A DNA stretch of 64,000 nucleotides from Myxocyprinus asiaticus (Eukaryota; Chordata; Actinopteri; Cypriniformes; Catostomidae): NCBI RefSeq assembly GCF_019703515.2, contig NC_059362.1, forward strand, positions 42,337,826 to 42,401,825. The letters are read 5' to 3'. A model generated the notes under the pieces. The model did not search any database, was not told the DNA's origin, and worked only from the letters and a program-made list of their open reading frames with translations. Position numbers and translations under genes: made by a program. How positions within the stretch are numbered: position 1 is the first letter of the stretch; each line of letters starts with the position of its first letter. Positions 47,056-58,800 of the stretch are shown piece after piece.

Positions 47056-47880
47056 TACAGATATGCAGCAGTTAGTGAGACTGGGGAAATTCACTTCCAG
47101 CACCTGTACAATCAGCACTGGTGCCCCCCTGGGATGTGTGCTCTCTTCACCATTCTTCTCCCTGTACATAAATGACTGCACCGCCAAGGACACCTCTGTC
47201 AATCTCCTGAAGTTTGCAGACGACACTACTTCCATCTGCCTCATCCAGGATGACGATGAGTCTGCATACAGAAGGGAGGTTGAACAGCTGGCTGTCTGGT
47301 GCAATCAAAACTACCTGAAGCTGAACACGCTCAAAATGGTGGAGATGATTGTGGACTTTAGGAGGAACACCCCAACAATGACCCTGCTCACCATTCTAAA
47401 CAGCACTGTGGCAGCAGTGGAGTCATTCAGGTTCCTGGGCACTACCATCTCACAGGACCTGAAGTGGGAGACCCACATTGACTCAATTTTGAAAAACACC
47501 CAGCAGAGGTTGTACTTCCTTCATCAGTTGAGGTAGTTCAACCTGCCACAGGCGCTGCTGATACAGTTTTACTCAGCAGTCATTGAGTCTGTCCTTTGCA
47601 CTTCACCTCTGCACTGGTTTGTTTCAGCTACTAATCAGACATCAGAAAACTACAAAGGACAGTTTGGACTGCTGAGAGGATTATTGGTTGCCCCCTGCCC
47701 TCCCTTCAAGAATTGTACACTTCCAGAGTGAGGAAAAGGGCTGGACAAATCACTCTGGACCCCACTCACCCTGCCCACTACCTTTTTGAACTGTTGCCTT
47801 CTGGCCACTACAGAGCGCTGAGCACCAGCAATAATGATGTGCAATACACAGCTTAGTCTATTTATATTTATCCAACATAC
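47056..47880 (+). pseudogene. LINE reverse transcriptase fragment (second LINE family)
   Basis: The frame 47063-47536 reads SSTCTISTGAPLGCVLSSPF, the catalytic LLKFADDTTSICLI (FADD box), YRREVEQLAVWC, MIVDFRRNTPTMTLL and FRFLGTTISQDLKWETHIDS. It is a LINE RT palm and thumb distinct from LINE-A/B. A TAG after FLHQLR (47534-47536) is followed in frame by FNLPQALLIQFYSAVIESVL, and more stops occur later. It is truncated on both sides and followed at 47968 by a Tc1-G copy. Confidence 0.8.
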
Positions 47881-47967
47881 CATACCTCTTCTGCCATACA
47901 TTCCCTTGCATCTGTATATTGTTGTATTTGTACATATGTATGTATATATATATATATACATACATAT

Positions 47968-48916
47968 ATAAACTCAGCAAAAATAAAAACGTCTCTTTTT
48001 CAGGACACTGTATTTTAAAGATAATTTTGTAAAAATCCAAATAACTTGACATATCTTTATTGTAAAGGGTTTAAACAATGTTTTCCATGCTTGTTCAATG
48101 AACCATAAACAATTAATGAACATGCACCTGTAGGCAATTAAGGTCAGAGTTATAAAAACTTAGGACACTAAAGAGACCTTTCTACTGACTCTGAAAAACA
48201 CCAAAAGAAAGATGCCCAGGGTCCCTGCTCATCCGCGTGAACGTGCCTTAGGCATGCTGCATGGAGGCATGAGGACTGCAGATGTGGCCAGGGCAATAAA
48301 TTGCAATGTCCATACTGCGAGACGCCTAAGACAGCACTACAGGGAGACAGGAAGGACAGCTGATCGTCCTCGCAGTGGCAGACCACGTGTAACACCTGCA
48401 CAGGATTGGTACATCTGAATATCACACCTGCGGGACAGGTTCAGGATGGCAACAACAACTGCCCGAGTTACACCAGGAACGCACAATCCCTCCATCAGTG
48501 ATCAGACTGTCCGCAATAGGCTGAGAGAGGCTGGACTGAGGGCTTGTAGGCCTGTTGTAGGGCAGGTCCTTACCAGACATCACCGGCAACAACGTCGCCT
48601 ATGGGCACAAACCCACCTTTGCTGGAACAGACAAGACTGGCAAAAAGTGCTCTTCATTGACAAGTCACGGTTTTGTCTCACCAGGGGTGATGGTTGAACT
48701 CGCATTTATCGTCGAAGGAATGAGCGTTACACAGAGACCTGTACTCTGGAGCGGGATCGATTTGGAGGTGGAGGGTCCGTCATGGTCTAGGGCGATGTGT
48801 CACAGCATCATCGGACTGAGCTTGTTGTCATTGCAGGCAAGGCATCCTCCTCCCTCATGTAGTACCCTTCCTGCAGGCTCATCCTGACATGACCCTCCAG
48901 CATGAGAATGCCACCA
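47968..48916 (+). mobile_element. Tc1-G copy 2: truncated Tc1-like transposon
   Basis: Starts with AAACTCAGCAAAAATAAAAA after a palindromic TATA/ATGTATGT tract. The transposase begins at 48212 (MPRVPAHPRERALGMLHGGM), stops at TGA 48416-48418 after QDWYI, resumes as RDRFRMATTTARVTPG and reaches FIDKSRFCLTRG, where family members have TDES. A deletion after SLLSLQA removes a segment, and the copy ends after CATGAGAATGCCACCAGTC, just past the second-Asp region. Opposite orientation to copy 1. Confidence 0.8.
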
Positions 48917-49029
48917 GTCAAAAGCTCATTCTGATTCTGATAAAAAAAAAGATTGATACAGCTTTCATGTACAAATATATATAAATGTATCAAAAAGAAA
49001 AATAAATAATATTTGTATTTATAGATTTT

Positions 49030-49155
49030 ACATTTAACACCTAGCATGTCAAGTACATCTATATCATATATCTACAGTGTATCATATAAATCACACATCC
49101 TACCAGGCATCCAGTCATTTTAAAAAACTCCATTTCCCAGGATCCTCCTGGGTCC
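49030..49155 (+). repeat. Upstream copy of a 1-kb-spaced duplicated segment
   Basis: ACATCCTACCAGGCATCCAG then AACTCCATTTCCCAGGATCC matches 50030-50160 (AAATCCTATCAGGAAGCCAG, AACTCCATTTCCCATGATGC). The motif ACTCCATTTCCCA starts at 49127 and 50127, exactly 1,000 bp apart. The AT-rich sequence just upstream (CATGTCAAG ...) also matches the array unit below. Confidence 0.65.
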
Positions 49156-49520
49156 AGTCTGTTGAAGAGACAAAAAGTTTTCATGATTAAATGCAAGACA
49201 ATTCTAACCACCTAAAACACAACAGACATAAAATATACAGGACATACATTTCTCAAAAAAATAAAAGATATAATTTTCATTTTTAATAAATCTTTAATAA
49301 AACATTTCATGTTTCATCATTTACATGTTTAGTACCTATCTCACATACTAGATCCTTGTATAATGTAAAATTCTACAATGTAGGAATTTGTTTCGGTGGC
49401 AAATGAAGCAACAGTACACATAATTGTAAAAAATACAATAAAGTACAAAAAATATATATATAGAAATACACAGTGAAACATAGGACTGAAAAACAAATAT
49501 TATAATAAATAAATAAAATT

Positions 49521-50095
49521 ATGTATTATTGTAAAATAGCATTTATTTATTTTTATTATGGTTATATTTATATGTTTTAAACATGACAAGTTAGGACATA
49601 TACATGCTTATAATTAAAAAAAAGACACTACATTTATGTATTGTAAAATAACATTTATTTCTTTATTATATTTATTTGTTTTAAACATGACATGTCAAGA
49701 TGTATTTTGCATTCTCAATTTAAAAATACACCACATTTATGTATTGTAAAATAACATTTATTTTATCCATTATAATTATTTTTTTAATAATGACACATCA
49801 GGACGTATATTACATCCTTGTAATTTAAAAATAAACATTTATGTATTATAACATTATTTATTTAAAACATGATGTCAAGATTTATATTACATACTTGTAA
49901 TTTAAAAATGCAACATGTTTATGTATGTTAAAATAACATTTAGTTTATTACGGTTATTATACAGTATATTTGTTTTAAGCATGACACATCAAGTGGTATA
50001 TTACATCCGCATAATTTTTAAAATACACATTTATTTAATCATGATATGTCAATTTGGTTGTATATTACATTTTATCATTTACAAATGCACCATAA
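49521..50095 (+). repeat. AT-rich tandem array, about five units of 80-115 bp
   Basis: The motif ATGTATTGTAAAATAACATTTATT recurs with changes at 49521, 49636, 49739, 49841 and 49921. Each is followed by TTTTAAACATGACATGTCAA-like and TATATTACATCCTTGTAATT-like blocks. A partial sixth unit runs from about 50031 to 50095. Unit lengths shrink from 115 to about 80 bp. This is a degenerate minisatellite directly upstream of the zinc-finger gene. Confidence 0.8.
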
Positions 50096-50126
50096 ATCCT
50101 ATCAGGAAGCCAGTCATCCTGAAAGA

Positions 50127-50238
50127 ACTCCATTTCCCATGATGCCTCTCGCTGCAGTCGCTTAGGGTGCGTGTTCTAAAGGAAATACACTTATTGTGCC
50201 ATAGGTTTGTACAGGGCTGCAGTTTTACTGGCCTTACG
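50127..50238 (+). promoter_or_regulatory. Candidate promoter and untranslated first exon of the zinc-finger gene
   Basis: ACTCCATTTCCCATGATGC (50127-50145) is one mismatch from the vertebrate promoter motif ACTAYRNNNCCCR associated with ZNF143. It is followed by GC-richer DNA (CTCTCGCTGCAGTCGC, TAGGGTGCGTG) and, at 50239, a good splice donor ACG|GTAAGA. The next usable acceptor could be TTATTATTAAGCATAG (50471-50486), just before the first coding exon. This is inference from motifs only. Confidence 0.35.
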
Positions 50239-50505
50239 GTAAGAAAACTCCAGCTGGCTATACAAACCCTCCTTTCATTGCATCTCACAGATGGACATTA
50301 AACACATCATAGAAATACATAGGAATGAATCAAACGTTATTTTATCGCAGAAATCTGGCATCTGAAGACAAAGCTAATCATGCCTCTGTTGTAGCATTCC
50401 TTTAATTTTCAGCATGTATTTTACTCATGCCAGTTTGTATAGGACTGTTTAGCAATACAGTAAAACATTTTTATTATTAAGCATAGAAATAAGATATGAA
50501 ATTAT

Positions 50506-51029
50506 ATGAAAAATATAAATAAGAAATGTTTAGAGAAAACTAATAATAACATATATGAGGAAATGGATGAGGTGGATGGGTCCGAGAAGGAAAGCAGAAG
50601 AGGAAGTGCAAAGTACAGGTGTGACCTATGCAGCCGGTCTTTCTACTATGAAAAAAGCTACCTGAAACACTTGAAAGTCAGCCACGGAGTCCAGACGGAC
50701 ACCACGTTCCGCTGCGACGTCTGTCAGCAGACCTTCGTCAACCGATGCAACCTGAAGATCCACCAGCGTCACGTTCACAATGATGAGAGGCTCTTCCCCT
50801 GCGACGTCTGCAACAAGACCTTCAAACGCAAGAAGGATGTGACACGGCATAAACGGCAAGTGCACGAGGGCGGCACGGACAGGCACTTCTGTCACATCTG
50901 CGGCAAATCTCTGAGTTCCAAAACGGCCCTTACTCTGCATGAGAGAACCCACTCTGGACACAAACCCTTCAAATGCAATGAATGTGGATCCAGATTCTCC
51001 CAGAGTTCAGCGCTCAAGACACATCAAAG
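50506..51029 (+). CDS. gzf1: C2H2 zinc-finger protein (GZF1-like), first visible coding exon, fingers 1-5
   Basis: This would be a nuclear DNA-binding transcription factor. Residues counted from the ATG at 50506 are: an acidic/basic lead ([15 protein letters not shown], 20-34), then fingers at 37-60 ([10 protein letters not shown]), 68-91 ([10 protein letters not shown]), 97-120 ([10 protein letters not shown]), 128-149 ([10 protein letters not shown]) and 156 onward ([10 protein letters not shown]). Finger 5 is completed by the next exon; the donor is CAAAG|GTAGTT at 51029/51030. An in-frame TGA lies at 50497-50499, so translation starts at 50506 or at ATG 50563 (MDEVDG) unless splicing enters between 50500 and 50610, where no pyrimidine-rich acceptor is seen. 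Ten fingers overall and the tail after finger 10 resemble GZF1, which also has a BTB domain; no BTB sequence is seen here. ZBTB-family paralogues are the alternative. Confidence 0.75.
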
Positions 51030-52569
51030 GTAGTTGTCAACATTTGAGATTTTTTTTGCTCAAACTTACATTTAGGGATTTGAACAAACCCCTAAACCTA
51101 AGAATTCACTCAATTATTTGTGCTATAATCATGACTGGTTAATCAAATCATGTGTTTTGTTGTGGAAAGGTGTTTGCTTTTACATTTCTATGCGATCAGA
51201 CTTACGATTTTTGCCTGGCTACTGATATAAAGGGTGGAAAAATCCCCATAGACTTACATTGAGGTTGAGACTCGAGAGACTTCGGGATGGGCTCTTTTGA
51301 CTCGAGTTTGTTAGCAACTACCTAGCAGCCACTCAGAATACGCTAGCAACTGCCTAGCAACACCCTGACAATTGCCCACAACACTCTAGCAATGTGGCAG
51401 TGAGTTTTGCATGGGCAAGCATCACTTTTTCTTCAGAAAATGTCAAAATCTAATTGTTTTTACATTATGGCCAATAGCCAATAAGATTGCTGCTATATTT
51501 TGTAACACAAACAGAGCGCAACAGTGCCCGCCTACTTTTTCAGCCATCTTGGTTCCGGAAGTTTTTTCCCCATTCATTTCTTCCTTTTTATAAAATCCTC
51601 CATTAAAGAGTTGTAAAGCATGAACCAAGCCAAACAACTCTGAGGTGAATCGCAACATTACGGACTATGTTTTGAGGCAAAAAAGTATTTGAAAATCCGA
51701 CAAAAAGACAAAGGTACAAGTCTGTGTACTTACTGTCTTTCATGAGGACACAGACTACAATCCCATGAAGCATTGCGAATGACATAATAGAAAATAAAAC
51801 TATGGAAGTATATAAAACTATTGATTTTAGAAGACTTTAGAGAATTGTTGATTGTAAGAATAGAAACAATAGAGGCTAGTTTACCTTTATTGCGAAATAT
51901 TTCGATATACACCAATATATAAATAGTTTGAGAGTGACTTGTTCGCGTCATGGGAGTGGGTGATCGCGTCCGGGCTTATTTCGCGGGCGTTGTTGGCCGC
52001 TGTTCTCTAATTGGTGAAGCATTCTCTGCTGTACCATGGGTAATGTAGTTGTTTAACAGGAATTCCGCTATTAAAGACGACTTTTAAACAATGAAGCTGA
52101 AATAACGCAGAAGCATATACCATCCATGAACAACCTCGGAACTCATGGTAGGTCTGTTTTTAAAGGTTTATAAGTTAGCGTTGAAAATCAATCAATCTAT
52201 GGAAGAAATTAATGGGATTTTTTTTTTTCCGGAACCAGACTGTTGTGCACTATTACTGTTCACTAGGAAAATACTAAGAAAAATCATATGCTTCAGTTGA
52301 AAATATGGATAACTGTTGAGTATTTTTGAAATACTGGCATCGAAAAAGAGTGTGCTAATCAAATTAGAAAAATAGAATTTTAAATAAATAAAGGTCTGAT
52401 AGTTTTTTTTACCTAATCAGACAGATACCAATATATAAAAACAAAACAAAATAAATAATTTTGACTACCAATACGGTCTCATATCGTGAATCTTTAGTCA
52501 AGACCTCTGATGCTACAGTATTCACACTTTCTTTTCTCTGATGTTTTATTTGCTTGTATTTTATATCAG
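51030..52569 (+). other. Intron 1 of the zinc-finger gene
   Basis: Bounded by GTAGTT and TTTATATCAG. It contains a CTAGCAAC-type short repeat block (51308-51400), R1-like pieces (for example TTGGTTCCGGAAGTTTTTTC at 51550) and the R1 copy b at 51995-52255. The stretch 51945-52010 is locally CpG-rich (GATCGCGTCCGG, TTTCGCGGGCG), unusual for this window. Confidence 0.6.
51995..52255 (-). repeat. Dispersed repeat R1, copy b
   Basis: The reverse complement aligns with 3405-3652 over its length (GTCTGGTTCCGGAA, AACTTATAAACCTTTAAA, CATGGATGGTA, CACCAATTAGAGAAC). On the minus strand it carries ACTACATTACCCATGG (52034-52049), a full match to ACTAYRNNNCCCR, and a CCAAT box (CACCAATTAG, 52009-52018). 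Confidence 0.6.
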
Positions 52570-52664
52570 GATCCACACTGGAGAGAAACCTTTTGCCTGT
52601 GACCTCTGTGAAGCCAGATTTACTCAGAACCATATGCTGTCTTACCACAGGAGATGTCACACAG
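52570..52664 (+). CDS. gzf1: Zinc-finger gene exon, end of finger 5 and finger 6
   Basis: Acceptor TTATATCAG at 52561-52569, donor ACAG|GTGAAT at 52664/52665. The exon completes finger 5 (…RIH), gives the standard linker TGEKP and finger 6 [20 protein letters not shown] with RCH. Phases fit both neighbours (1 base, 31 codons, 1 base). The following intron (52665-52748) is only 84 bp. Confidence 0.85.
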
Positions 52665-52748
52665 GTGAATGGACTGACCTTTGCTGTTTACCTCACATAT
52701 ACAGACACTGTATATAATAAATAGTAACTGCCATAAATTTCTCTCCAG

Positions 52749-52916
52749 GTGAAAAACCTTTCATGTGTGAGAACTGTGGAAAGAGCTTTGCATCCAAAGA
52801 ATACCTGAAACATCATAACAGGATCCATTCAGGATTGAGACCTTACAAGTGTGAAACCTGCGGAAGAGCATTTGCTCAGAGGAACTCACTCCACCAGCAT
52901 ATGAAAATACACACAG
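52749..52916 (+). CDS. gzf1: Zinc-finger gene exon, fingers 7 and 8
   Basis: Acceptor TTTCTCTCCAG to 52748, donor ACACAG|GTATCT at 52916/52917. Encodes FMCENCGKSFASKEYLKHHN, linker SGLRP, and YKCETCGRAFAQRNSLHQHM. Both fingers keep the C2H2 ligands and the core Phe and Leu. The frame joins exon 2 (TG-EKP) and exon 4 (TG-ERP) without shifts. Confidence 0.85.
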
Positions 52917-53915
52917 GTATCTTTCACTAGCAAAATGCAAATAAATGAATATTGGTAAATGACTTAACATTTGATAATATGGAGCAACTAAATTCTTTTA
53001 TTTATATATTTTATGCTCATTAGTTGAAAATGGAATGCTCTTTTTTTTTTTTTTTTTTTTTAACAGCCAGGAATGTTCTTTGCAATAATATAACAGGGTG
53101 CTGTATGGTTTATTATGTATTCAATGCACCCTCTTGTGGACAAAGGAAAAAACGTCAATTTAAAAATCAGTTGACTTTAAAATTCAAATTTGAATTTGAA
53201 AATATTTAAGGTAAAATTCTAATTTAGTCTCTCTGTCCAATGGATAGCCCTACCATTATGCATCTGAACCTTTTGCTTACCTATTATTCCCTACTGTTGG
53301 TTTCAGTGAAGATTCTCATCACTGTAATAGTCATTTTTATACAGTAAAAAGAGTTTTACTGTGATTTTTTTTTTTTTTTTTTAAATTAAAATCAACTACT
53401 ATGATAGACAAATACTTTACCATTTGAATTATTGGCCCTATATGTATATATATATATATATATACTTTTTTTGTTGTGGCAATGAGAATATCATAGTGAC
53501 CATCTCTTTTTGTGATGCGGTAAAGAGAGTTAGTGGGTAAAATGTGCATAACCGTCATGAAACAATGTGCACAACTGTCATGAAAATAATGTCACAATGC
53601 AAAAAATCTTAATGGTCCTAAAGTTTCTATATGCACAATATAATAATTTTTTTTATTTTGAAGTTAAATAGGACCAGGCCATTTTCTTGACAGGTTTTGT
53701 GAGAATCACCCCTTTAACCATAGTAAATGCACTGTAACATGTAACCCCTCATGGCTTATTGCTTTAATAAAATACAGATAAAAGCTATATAATGAAAGAA
53801 AACAATGTTTAATAAATGTACATATATAAAAAAATAAAAAATAAAAATAAAATATATATATATATATTGTGCAGTCACAGGTGCACTTATACCAGTTATT
53901 TTACAGTGGCTGCAA

Positions 53916-54295
53916 ACTAGAGTTAGACCGATATATCGGTTTCAAAAAAATCTATGCCGATAGTTTAAATATTTATCAATGTAAAGGAGCCAAGTCTCCA
54001 ACATTTCAAAACAACAGTCCCGGTGTGTTTTGGGCTTGTTTATAGTTAAAAGTCCCGCATTATGCATCATATCCTAATTTTTTCCTGCTTTTTATTGGGA
54101 TTTTGGTTGAATAATGAACTGCATCTTGGATATTAATTATTTTGTACTTTTGTAGCCTCTATGTCTGTGCCAATCCTAGTAACAAAAGACTAAGACATTT
54201 TTTAAAATTCTATAAATCGATTTTAAAAACAATCGACTGATTATTTGGCTATTGGCTTTTCCCATCACCTTTGTTATTGGTATCGGCTGTAGGGG
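53916..54295. repeat. Dispersed repeat R2, copy b
   Basis: Left end CTAGAGTTAGACCGATATAT and right-side blocks ATAAATCGATTTTAAAAACA, TTTTCCCATCACCTTTGTTA and GGTATCGGCTG match copy a (15931-16336). The right terminus is not sharply defined. Confidence 0.6.
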
Positions 54296-54756
54296 ATTAC
54301 AGCTTGGGCACATAGACCAGTAGGCTTTGAATGAAGACTAAGAGTCGAGGTGTCAATCAAATTAGTTTAATTTTACTGAAGACAGTTGTTTGCTAAATCA
54401 AATGGCAGAAGTCAGCAGTACAAAAGCCACTGAGTTCGAAGACATGAGAATCACAAACTGAACTTCAAAAACATCGATACTTATAGTCAGATACAGCATC
54501 AAGAATTCTGATTGGTTACAAGCATAGATAACTATAGAACATTTCTGAACATGGTCATCGTGTACATCATTTATCTCATTGATTGTTGGCATGACGCTTT
54601 AGTTCCGTATATAGGCTCCAATGGTCCGAGTCAGGTCATAGGCCATGGACAGTCTTCCCATTATGGACAATAGTAGGTCTCTGAGGTCCAGTTGTCCACC
54701 TCTCGACTGCTATTCTCACTTCACTGAATTCCTAAAACAGAAATACTTTTGGAGAA

Positions 54757-55690
54757 ACGCACATTTACATTTACATTTACATTTATTCATTTGGCAGACT
54801 CTTTTATCCAAAGCGACTTACAAAAGAGGAAAACATAAGCGAATCATCTTAAGGAGACAGTGGTATGAAAAGTGCTGTATTACGAAGTTTCACTAGCATC
54901 ATAATAGTATTCAAAACAGAATAAAGTGCAACAGGAATTGTTTTATTTTTTTAATGACTGGTTAAGTGCTCATGGAAAAGATGTGTTTTTAGTCATTTTT
55001 TGAAGACCGAGAGTGAGTCAGCTTCACGGATGGAATTGGGAAGGTCGTTCCACCAACGTGGTACGATGAAGCTGAAAGTCCGGGAAAGTGTTTTGGTGCC
55101 TCTTTGTGTTGGTACAACAAGGCGACATTCCTTAGCCGACCGCAGGCTTCTAGTGGGCGCGTAGCTCTGCATAAATGATTTTAGGTATGCTGGAGCAGAC
55201 CCAGTGACTGTTCTGTATGCCAGCATCAGAGACTTGAATTTGATACGTGCATCAACCATCAGCCAGTGGAGAGAGACAAGGAGTGGTGTAACATGTGCTT
55301 TCTTTGGTTCATTAAAGACCAGACGTGCTGCTGCTGCATTCTGGATCATTTGCAGGGGTCTAATTGCACATGCAGGGAGGCCAGAGCGTTACAGTAGTCC
55401 AGTCTAGTTATGACAAGTGACTTGAAAAGCAGTTGTGTGGCATGTTCAGAGAGGAAGGGTCTTATCTTCCTGATATTGTAGAGTGTAAATCTACATGATC
55501 TTGTGGTCTTTGAGATGTGGTCTGTGAAATTTAGTCTGTTGTCGACGGTTACCCCTAGATTTCTGACTGATTTAGAAGGCATTACTGTAGTTGCATCCAG
55601 CAGCACGGTGATGTTGTGTTCAACAGCAGGGTTGGCTGGAAAGACAAGGAGTTCAGTCTTGGCTGGGTTTCTCCCAGTTTCTCCTATTCA
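54757..55690 (-). mobile_element. L2-type LINE, 3'-terminal fragment
   Basis: Minus-strand frames read SVRNLGVTVDNRLNFTDHIS, IRPFLSEHATQLLFKSLVIT, RLDYCNALA, then (after a frameshift near 55346) MIQNAAAARLVFNEPKKAHV, TPLLVSLHWLMVDARIKFKS and VPRWWNDLPNSIREADSL. This is the RT C-terminus common to fish L2 elements. The 3' end carries TTTGTAAGTCGCTTTGGATA and an (ACATTT)n tail (54759-54782 on the + strand), the L2 3' hallmark. 5' truncated, inactive. Confidence 0.8.
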
Positions 55691-55854
55691 AGGTCTTATA
55701 CTACAAAGCTTCTGTTGGAGACTGGTCTTATCTTATTGGAACTCAAAACAGAGATAATTGTACTTTCTCTCAGGGCATCTGAATTGGTATTCTTGTTCAG
55801 CTGGCGGAAAACATTCACAATCAATGTACTTTGTTAGGTCATGTAGACACTAAA

Positions 55855-58800
55855 GAATCAAATCAAATCATATTTATTGTCACACAGCCATATACACAAG
55901 TGCAATGGTGTGTGAAATTCTTGGGTGCAGTTCCGATCAACATAGCAGTCGTGACAGTGATGAGACATATATCAATTTACAATAACATCAAATTAACACA
56001 ACACAATTTAAAGTCTAATATACACATAATTACACACAACACAATATACAAATAATAACATACACTGTACAGTATACAATACGCACAATATAGATGCACA
56101 TTATTCCATAAAAATAAAAAATAAAAAAGTGTATATATAGTAGTGTGTATATAGAATGTACAGTAGGTTGTATTGTACTGTATTGACATTCAGGTTGATA
56201 GTAAGTTGTTAAGAGAGAATATAATATAATAATAATATAATTTATGACAGTCCGGTGTGAGATATAAGAGTAATAAAGTGCAGTGCTGATGTATTTTGAT
56301 CGTGAGATATCAAGAGTTCAAAAGTCTGATTGCTTGGGGGAAGAAGCTATCATGGAGTCGGCTGGTGCGGGTCCTGATGCTGCGATACCGCCTGCCTGAT
56401 GGTAGCAGTGAGAACAGCCCATGGCTCGGGTGGCTGGAGTCTCTGATGATCCTCCAAGCTTTCTTCACACACCGCCTTGTATATATTTCCTGGAGGGAGG
56501 GAAGCTCACCTCCGATGATGTGTCTGGCAGTTCGCACCACCCTTTGCAGTGCTTTGCGGTTGTGGGCGGTGCTATTGCCGTACCAGGCGGAGATGCAGCC
56601 AGTCAGGATGCTCTCTACAGTGCAGGTGTAGAACCGTGTGAGGATGTGGTGGTTCATTCCAAACTTCCTCAGCCGTCTCAGGAAGAAGAGGCGCTGATGA
56701 GCCATTCTTCACAATGACTTCAGTGTGGATGGACCATATGAGTTCCTCAGTGATGTGGACACCCAGGAACTTGAAGCTGCTGACTCTCTCCACTGGTGCT
56801 CCACTGATGGTGATGGGACTGTGTTCTCTGTCTTTTCTTCTGAAGTCCACCACAAGCTCCTTTGTCTTACTGACATTGAGGGAGAGGTTGTGCTCCTGAC
56901 ACCAGCATGTGCACCTCCTCTCTCTAGGCTGTTTCATCATTGTCAGTGATCAGACCTACCACCGTCGTGTCATCAGCAAACTTAATGATGGCATTGGAGC
57001 TATGTGTTGCCACACAGTCATGTGTGTACAAGGAATACAAGAGTGGGCTGAGAACACAGCCCTGTGGGGCTCCAGTGTTGAGGGTCAGTGATGAGGAGAT
57101 GTTGCTGCCTATTCTAACCACCTGGCGTCTGCTTGACAGGAAGTCCAGGATCCAGCTGCACAGCGAGCTGTTTAAGCCCAGAGCCCGGAGTTTCTCATCT
57201 AGCTTGGAGGGCACTATGGTGTTGAATGCTGAGCTGTAGTCTACAAACAACATTCTCACATAAGTGTTCTTTTTTTCCAGGTGGGAGAGAGCAGTGTGTA
57301 TTGTAGATGCAATGGCATCATCAGTGGAGCGGTTGTTGCGGTAAGCAAACTGCAATGGGTCAAGAGAGAGAGGCAGCACAGAGCAGATGTAACCTCTGAT
57401 TAGTCTCTCAAAGTATTTGCTGATGATGGGGGTCAGAGCAACAGGACGCCAGTCATTTAAGCAAGTTATTTTTGATTGCTTTGGAACAGGCACAATGGTG
57501 GATGTTTTAAAGCATGTGGGGACTACAGACAAAGAGAGGGAAAGGTTGAAAATGTCTGTAAAAACACCAGCCAGCTGGATTGCGCATGCTCTGATGACGC
57601 GGCCCGGAATGCCGTCTGGACCCGCGGCTTTGAGGATATTCACCCGTCGGAAGGATCGGGTTACATCCGCTACAGAGACGGAGAGTGAACTAACCTCTGT
57701 ACCTTCAGCCGCGAGAGCTCTCTCTGCGAGGGCGGTGTTATTTCCCTCGAAACGAGCATAAAAAGTATTTAGCTCATCCGGGAGAGAGGCAGTGGTGTTC
57801 ATGGCGGAGTTTTTATTCCCTTTAAAGTCCGTGATGATGTTAATTCCCTGCCAAATGCTTCTAGAGTTGGTGGTGTTAAACAGTCCTTCAATCTTGTTCC
57901 TGTACTGGCGTTTTGCTGTTCTGAGTCCCAGAATTGAAAGCGGAGGTCCGCACATTAAGTGCTGCGCGAACATCGCTATTTATCCATGGCTTCTGGTTCA
58001 GGTAGATCCGTATTGTTCTGGTCGGAACTACGTCCTCCACGCACTTTTTGATGAAACACATTGCGCTCACCGGTCCCCTCGTGTGTTGAAACTAATGTGT
58101 TGGTGGTATTTTGTTGCGACTGATTTGAAACTGGCTTTATTAAAGTCTTCGGTCACAATGAACGCGGCCTCAGGGTGCGCGGTTTCCTGCTCACTTATAC
58201 TCCCATACAGTTCCTTGATTGCCCGGTCAGTGTCGGCTTGTGGGGGAATGTACACAGCTGTGATAATGACCGCTGTGAATTCACTCGGTAGCCAGAATGG
58301 TCGACACAGAAGCATGAGAAATTCCAGATCAGGAGAGCAGAAAGACTTGATAGAATGTATGTTCCTCTGATCACACCATCATTTGTTGATCATAAAACAT
58401 ACACCACCACCTCTGCTTTTAACTGAGAGGTCTTTCACTCTGTCCGCTCAGTGCACGGAGAACCCCGCGGGTTCAACGGCCGAGTCTGGAATCTCCGCAG
58501 ACATCCAAGTTTCCGTAAGGCAGATAATGCAGCAGTCCCTCGTCTCTCATTGGAAAGAGATCCGCGCTTTCAGCTCGCAGAGCTTGTTATCCAGAGACTG
58601 AACATTTGCCAGTAGAATACTGGGTAGCAGGGGTCGATTTGTGCGCCGTCTTACTCTGATGAGAACGGCGGCTCTGTTTCCCCTTTTCCTCCTGTGTTTC
58701 GGTGTCCGGACTGCCCAGACAAAGGGCTCCGCTTGCGTGTTTGTAAACAACGGGTCAGCATTGAGGAATTTGAAGTCCGGTTTACGGTGTGAAATTGCTG

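Noticed and set aside
47937..47967. Palindromic TATA/ATGTATGT tract as a regulatory hairpin
   Set aside because: Simple-sequence DNA at a Tc1 insertion site; no further support.
49521..50095. CRISPR array
   Set aside because: Units are long, AT-rich and degenerate without unique spacers, and the genome is eukaryotic.
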